Assembly (NCBI GenBank): GCA_963678675.1
Contig: OY783197.1
Coordinates: 3,010,400-3,074,399, forward strand
Direction: 5' to 3'
Origin: Xiphydria camelus
Lineage: Eukaryota > Arthropoda > Insecta > Hymenoptera > Xiphydriidae
Length of the DNA: 64,000 nt
Shown: piece by piece, positions 58,701 to 64,000 of the stretch
Numbering within the stretch: the stretch's first letter is position 1
How the letters are laid out: each line of letters begins with the position of its first letter
Translations under genes and position numbers: made by a program
The notes under the pieces: generated by a model
The model's input: only the letters and a program-made list of their open reading frames with translations
Databases searched by the model: none
What the model was told of the DNA's origin: nothing

Positions 58701-61700
58701 CCAGCCCCTTCAGAAGCCAAAGCGCGCACATGAGCAGGTGCCGCGTGGCTTCGGAGCTCAGAGAAACTCGGCACTGGGTTCCGGCAACGTCCGAGGAGGT
58801 GCCTCCCGCGATGGCCAGGGCTACGGACTGCGTGATCGATCCGGCTTCGTCCAAATAAACGCTCCTATCCTTGGCGTCCCAGTGATACAATTGCGGCAGG
58901 GCATCCATCAGGATGTTCAACAGCGGAAGGTACAGTACCGCGACTCTGGCTTTCGCGGCTGAGTCTGAATAACGCGGATCAGCGTCGTGCAGTCCCATGA
59001 GGTAGCGCACCGTGCCGATCGCTTTATTTTGCAGCATCGGATTTGGGATCTCCAAAGTGTTTGCGAGGTCGGAAAGGACCAAACCCACCAAGAAGTGCTG
59101 CTGCCTGAACTCCTGGCTCAATTCGGAATACCTGGTACGATCTCCCGGTACGAGCGTGGAGATTAAACTTCCCGAGCTGCCGGTGGACGGGCTGGGAGAC
59201 GCCGGGGCCGACCCGGATGTGTAGCCGGTGCCGAAAGGCAGGTTGAGAGCCACGTAGTGTTCGTGGGAACAGATCGTTCTCACTAGATCTAGTTTCATGG
59301 CGAACAGAGCCGCCGAATCTGGAACGTGCATGGATGCTTCGGAGAGCGAGTAACACGAGCCGCGAATCAGGGAGAGAACCAATCCTCGGTCCATGATCGA
59401 CAGCAAGTCCGACAGGAAATTGCCCAAGCTGGATATGAGATTCGAGGCAGTCTTGACATCCCTCCCGCATCGGGAAACGACCTCGGTCGTTAGAGCGGCG
59501 ACCAGAGTCGCGACGTCGTCGGAGAATTGGGGAGAAAACCTCGACTTTCTAGGGTGTTCCAGAGCTCCCAATTCCGACAGCGTAACCACCATGGAACGAA
59601 CGATCAGCTCCAAGAAGAACCAGGAGTGCGTGATGGCCAGTTCCCGTGCCCGTCCCGTCGATACGACCCAGTGCAACGCGAGTTCTTCGTGCAACAATCT
59701 TCGCGTGGGCGGGCTGTTTATAGTCGGGGTTTCTTGCCGCATCGACGCTGTTCTGTCCAGTCCGCGAGAGTGAATTTCCATCTCCAGATCCTCGACCGGC
59801 AGGTCCGGATTGCTCTGCGCGCGAACCACTCCGGTGGCGTTAGGCAGCGTCGGCAGAGAGCACTGGTACGCCGTGTACGTCGCCAGGAGGGCGTGCCTTC
59901 CGTGCGCGTCGAGCTGTCCGTCCGGCAAGTTACTCACGTTTGCGACGAGCAAGCCCAGCGCCTCGAAAACGGTGGCTGCCAAGTTTAGCGGTTGTGATGG
60001 CAGTGTCGGCGGTCGTACGAGCAGCGATACGAGAAGATCCAGTAACTGGGGAAGAGATCTGACCAGTGCCGAGGGAGACGCCCGAGCCAAGTCCAGCATG
60101 GCGGCCTTCAATTCCGATTCCATCCCAGCTTCGCCGATTCGCGGAGGGACTTGACCCGACTCCAACGAACCGTAGAGTGACAAGAATCTATCGATGTACT
60201 TGTCTTGGGGGTGAACGCTGGACACGGGCTCTAAGATGAGAGAGAACACGCCTCGATGCGCGTCCACCCATCTCGTTCCCGGTAAGAGTACGTCGGGCGC
60301 GATATACGAATAATTTGGCGGCGGAGGGTCCAGCATAGCTGGCAGGTTAAACTCGCCGGACTGCAGGTGACCGTCCCTCAGAAGCGGCAGCCACGTGTAA
60401 GCTACTGCTGTCTCGACGTTCGGTTGCTCGGCCTTCTTCTGGCAGCTGATGTGGTAGAAGGTGAACAGCAAGTGATGCTTGGAGCTCAAGTCTGCGGGTA
60501 GTCGAATTTTTACTTCGTCGTAAAAGCTCGGATTCTTGTTGTGATACGAAACGGAAGTGAAGGCTTCGTGCGTCATTTCCGGGCAGGAAGATCGCCCGAA
60601 AATAGCCATGAGCGCGTCGGATTCTTGCTCGCCGCCCATTAGTTGAATGCGCACGGCTATATTGCGAGCCGAGCCGGTCCTGGAGCTGAAGTTGGCCTCC
60701 TTGGGGTAGACGTAGAGCAGATTGCGGTAGGTCAAATCCGGCGACACCACTTCGCCCGGGAATTCGAGTATCTCTTTAACTGGGCGACTCTTCTCGTCGG
60801 GATACGGCGTCAATCTCCTGAGGTCCGGATCCAGGCACCTCGGAAGCTCTTCCGGCCTGGGACTCAGGTCCAATTTTAAAGTGCCGGACAGGCACTTCAA
60901 TCGCTTCAGATTGGAACCCGGCCTCCGTAGCTCGACCAGGAGCTTGTACAAGTCTTCGTCCCTGAGACGTTCGCTCTCTTGCTTGAAGAAGCTCGAGACC
61001 GTCAGCGTGATCGGCCGAAAACTGTCCAGACAGTTGGCGAAATCGTCCGGCGACCAGCTGCGTCTCTTGTCGGAGCTGCGTCTCTCGAGCGAACCTCTCC
61101 TCGTCGGTGGTTCCACCTTCTTGCGCCACTGCTCCAGTCCGCCGGTTTTCCGATCCAGGGAGCCGGCGCTGCCCGTGCTATCGGTCTCGCTGCCCCCGCC
61201 GATGACGCCGGACAGGTGAATCGCGGTCCAGGCGAACGGCATGCGGTACCGCCCGAGACGCTCGCAAGCGGCGGCGGCGGCGGCTCTGACCTTCTCCTTG
61301 TTCTTGTCCTCGCGGAGATACGGTTCGGCGCACTCGGATATGTCGCCTTGCAAAACCTTCTCCAATCTCACGACCAGGAATAAATCCGGACTCGGTTTAC
61401 CGATGCTCATTACGCAGCACCTGGCGAGCGTGCTGGCGTCGCTGTACGCGACGTGACCGCCGAGCATTCGCTTCAGTCCCTCCGGATTCATGTCGACGTA
61501 GAAATTCTCCGAAACCTTCTTCCTCTCCCGAGCGTCGTACAGCGCCAAGCTGGCGAATATCGGCTCAACCTCCAGTTCCAGCTTCAACTGGAGGCACTTG
61601 ACGAGGATCTTATGCGAGAACAGTTCCGATGGTTCGGGCGCGATGCTGATCTCCTGCCACTCATCGTCCGGAAAGGCGGGAGGCGAGTACAAGGGAAAGA

Positions 61701-62370
61701 GGGCCTCCTGGCGGTCCTCCGAGCGTTTCTGCTCGTTCGTCTGGTCGATGGTTTCGGGACAAACGCGATCCAGCAGACCGGGCAGCAGTGGATCGTGTTG
61801 CGAGTGGCGCAGATCCAAGCTAGCCCATGAGCCGCGTGGTGTGTCGCCGCTACTCGACAGATCCTCCTCCTCGTTAGGCGAGCCGGACCCGTCGACGTCT
61901 CGGTCTACCTCGAAGTCCTGCCTGGGCGTGTCTCGCAGCAGTCTGTCCCTGGCGACGGGCGACACTCGTTCCCTGAATTTGCGATGTACGACGACCCAGT
62001 CCGAGATGAAGCTTTCGACGCACCTCTTGGTGTACGGCGACACTGTATCCAGCGATTCGTGCGGCACTATCGGCTCCTCCGTGCGTATTTTCCGCTTGAC
62101 CACCCTCAGCCCGACGTCGCCGGGCGGAAAGTCGAGGATCGGTCTCAGCGGCTCGCGCTCTAGCACGGACTGATGATGGGCCAAGAATTCCTCGTAATCG
62201 AGGGGTTCCAGGATTTCGCAGAGCGACATCATCGAGGAGAAGCCGGATATGTTGCTTCCACTCTTGGATAAATCTCTCGAATAGGACGTCGAACTGGCGA
62301 TCTGACGTCTTACGTCGGACGCGTGTTGTTTGCTCAATTTATGAGCGAATGCGCGTTGGACCGAAGACAT
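55781..62370 (-). CDS. Zir: DOCK6/7/8-type (Zizimin-related) Rho GTPase exchange factor, 9 exons
   Basis: Guanine-nucleotide exchange factor of the DOCK-C group, acting on Rac/Cdc42 at the membrane and cytoskeleton. Exons: 62370-58424 (3.9 kb), 58360-58233, 58161-57899, 57817-57558, 57485-57051, 56960-56608, 56519-56317, 56224-55905, 55832-55781. All phases fit and give 1986 residues. The N-terminus [17 protein letters not shown]-like [13 protein letters not shown] and [17 protein letters not shown] match DOCK7. DHR-1 (C2-like) lies near residues 555-735 ([16 protein letters not shown]). DHR-2 runs from about 1533 to 1965, with [50 protein letters not shown] and [15 protein letters not shown]. 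The short C-terminus [15 protein letters not shown] replaces the longer vertebrate tail. The start agrees with the family N-terminus. Confidence 0.96.
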
Positions 62371-64000
62371 CGTCGATTCCGCAATAAAAATCCCCGGCTG
62401 TGGAAGTGTTTTCGTGGCTTACATTTGCACGAAGGAGCAATATTTTGTCAAATTGTCAAAACTTTTTTGACAGTTCGTTACACGACGACCCACCGAGTTC
62501 AACACTCTTCGAACACCCCGGAAGGACTGACCAGATGTTCAAAGCTTACGAGTAATTCACACTGATAGCGCCACTTGTGCATCTCAAATCTACGCCTGGA
62601 GAAAGGCTACCCATTTCGCGCAGTGGAGGCGTGGTCACCTGTTGACAGGGGCACGATGCCGTGTAAAATCGAAGTATGAATAGATTAATTACGTATTAGA
62701 ATGCTTACTGTTTTTTTTTATCTATTTTTTATCAGATGCGAAATATAGAAATCTTTGAAACATACTACTACAGAAAAAGGGAAGGATCCCTTTCGATGAA
62801 TTGTCTCCTTCGAATAATTGGAAAAATTAATAGGATTCTTCATTCACCGTTAATTTTAATGACTGCATAATCTTCTCGCTGTGCTTTTTGGTTATCCCAC
62901 GGACGGTTTTTATGGAACGATTGACGAAATTATACTTAAATGTATTCCCTTTCAAATTAGAATCGTAATACTGTCGATCTCGGGTGTATAATAGTCGCGG
63001 GACGCGATTATAGTTGGGAAAGATATCCCGGGAAAAAATGTTTATGTACATGATCATATATAATTGAATATAATCAGATCCGAAACTTGTCTTTATGTGA
63101 TGTATATGAAAAACTTTATACAATGATCATATGTTATTAATTGTTGTTTAAATTAATCTATAAGTGTGGAAGAAAAGGGATTACTCAAACACAAAAAATA
63201 CTTGTAGTTCCAGTCACTTCAATACTTAGAGATGTACCTACGTACTTTTTAGGAATCTTTTATGGAAAAGTTTAAAAAGCAATTATATTAACATTCGATC
63301 GCAGAGAATGTACAATACATACATGTGTAAGAATTTTCATTCAGAAATATTTCAAAATTCGCAAGAAAATGGTATGTTTTTTAAAATTTTACGAAAGGCA
63401 CTGAAATTTATGAAATTTTTCCAACAAACATTTTCGGAGAAATTCTAGGATTTTCAGATTTTCTCAGATAATATTCTTGGATAAATTTGGAGAAACTTTA
63501 GATATTCTTTGAAGCGTCCGAAAACGTTGAAATAATATCGGAATATTTCTTGAAAATTCTGAAAATTTCTGAATTTTGCGGTTTCATATTAAATATTGTG
63601 ATATCCTTTCTTTCAAAAATATTGGGCAAAATATTTTCACCAGTTGATCAACTTCTGGGAAATATTTTAAATTAGACGAAATTAACAGAAAAATATATAT
63701 TTAATGTGTGTAAGATATCTTACATTTTACGAGGCTTTCTGGGAAATTTCTGACATTTTTCGAGACTTTCTGAGAGATTTCTGAAACATTTTCCGACAAT
63801 TTTGAGAAATATATATTTCCGCCAGAGTTTTCAAAATAAAGAGAATACTACATTCGTATTCATATCATTTTGTTACATTTAATCGTCCTTTATTCTGCTG
63901 TACAATATTTCCTTAAATTCTATCGTATATACAGGTATTTAATATTTTAGCTGTTCATGTAAAATTACAGGACTACTTCGAACATTAGATTTTTTTTATG
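62371..64000. other. Intergenic upstream of the DOCK gene
   Basis: The first 300 bp should contain the DOCK promoter and 5' UTR. The rest is AT-rich. A TTTTCGGAGAAATTCTAGGA-type repeat at about 63360-63830 is shared, inverted, with 50221-50340. A 98-codon minus frame (62827-63123) is unrecognised and probably chance. Confidence 0.45.

Noticed and set aside
62827..63123. 98-codon minus-strand frame
   Set aside because: AT-rich, unrecognised, with no splice or promoter support.

Overview
The window looks like nuclear DNA from an insect. All recognisable proteins are conserved animal genes split by short introns (often 43-85 bp) with GT/AG ends. CpG is not depleted, and much of the intergenic DNA is short foldback (MITE-like) repeats. 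High CpG and short introns would fit Hymenoptera, but I cannot fix the order from sequence alone. Every gene model here was built by joining exons by eye, checking splice phase and matching remembered family sequences. No search was run.

Layout: (1) 1-7.5 kb holds a complete 12-exon DDX1 RNA helicase on the minus strand. (2) 7.5-11.0 kb holds repeat debris and a minus-strand gene for an uncharacterised Cys/His-containing protein, whose 5' end runs into the next region. (3) 11,089-37,478 is a giant, almost perfect palindrome of about 26.4 kb with a spacer of about 16 bp. Each 13-kb arm is layered from outside to inside: an arm-end module; two direct copies of a 1.3-kb module around a 12/14-bp microrepeat array; a second microrepeat array; a TATA-like promoter with a splice donor; a 304/292-bp higher-order tandem repeat; and a 31-bp GC-box-like array at the hairpin apex. 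No protein gene was found inside. (4) 37.5-39.5 kb holds MITEs. (5) 39.5-43.0 kb holds complete ALG8 (plus) and a decayed-looking lipase (minus). (6) 43.4-49.4 kb holds an FBXO22-like locus on the minus strand: one pair of F-box exons followed by three tandem, intact FIST-domain cassettes. (7) 49.4-53.0 kb holds debris, including an ALG8 exon fragment and several MITEs. (8) 53.0-62.4 kb holds intronless GNL2/NGP-1 (plus) converging on a complete 9-exon DOCK6/7/8-type (Zizimin-related) Rho-GTPase exchange factor (minus).

The genes are unrelated housekeeping functions: RNA helicase, N-glycan precursor synthesis, F-box ubiquitin ligase adaptor, 60S ribosome biogenesis and Rho GTPase activation. 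There is no operon-like logic. The two most unusual objects are the layered palindrome, which could yield very long hairpin or double-stranded RNA, and the F-box gene with a choice of three substrate-domain ends.
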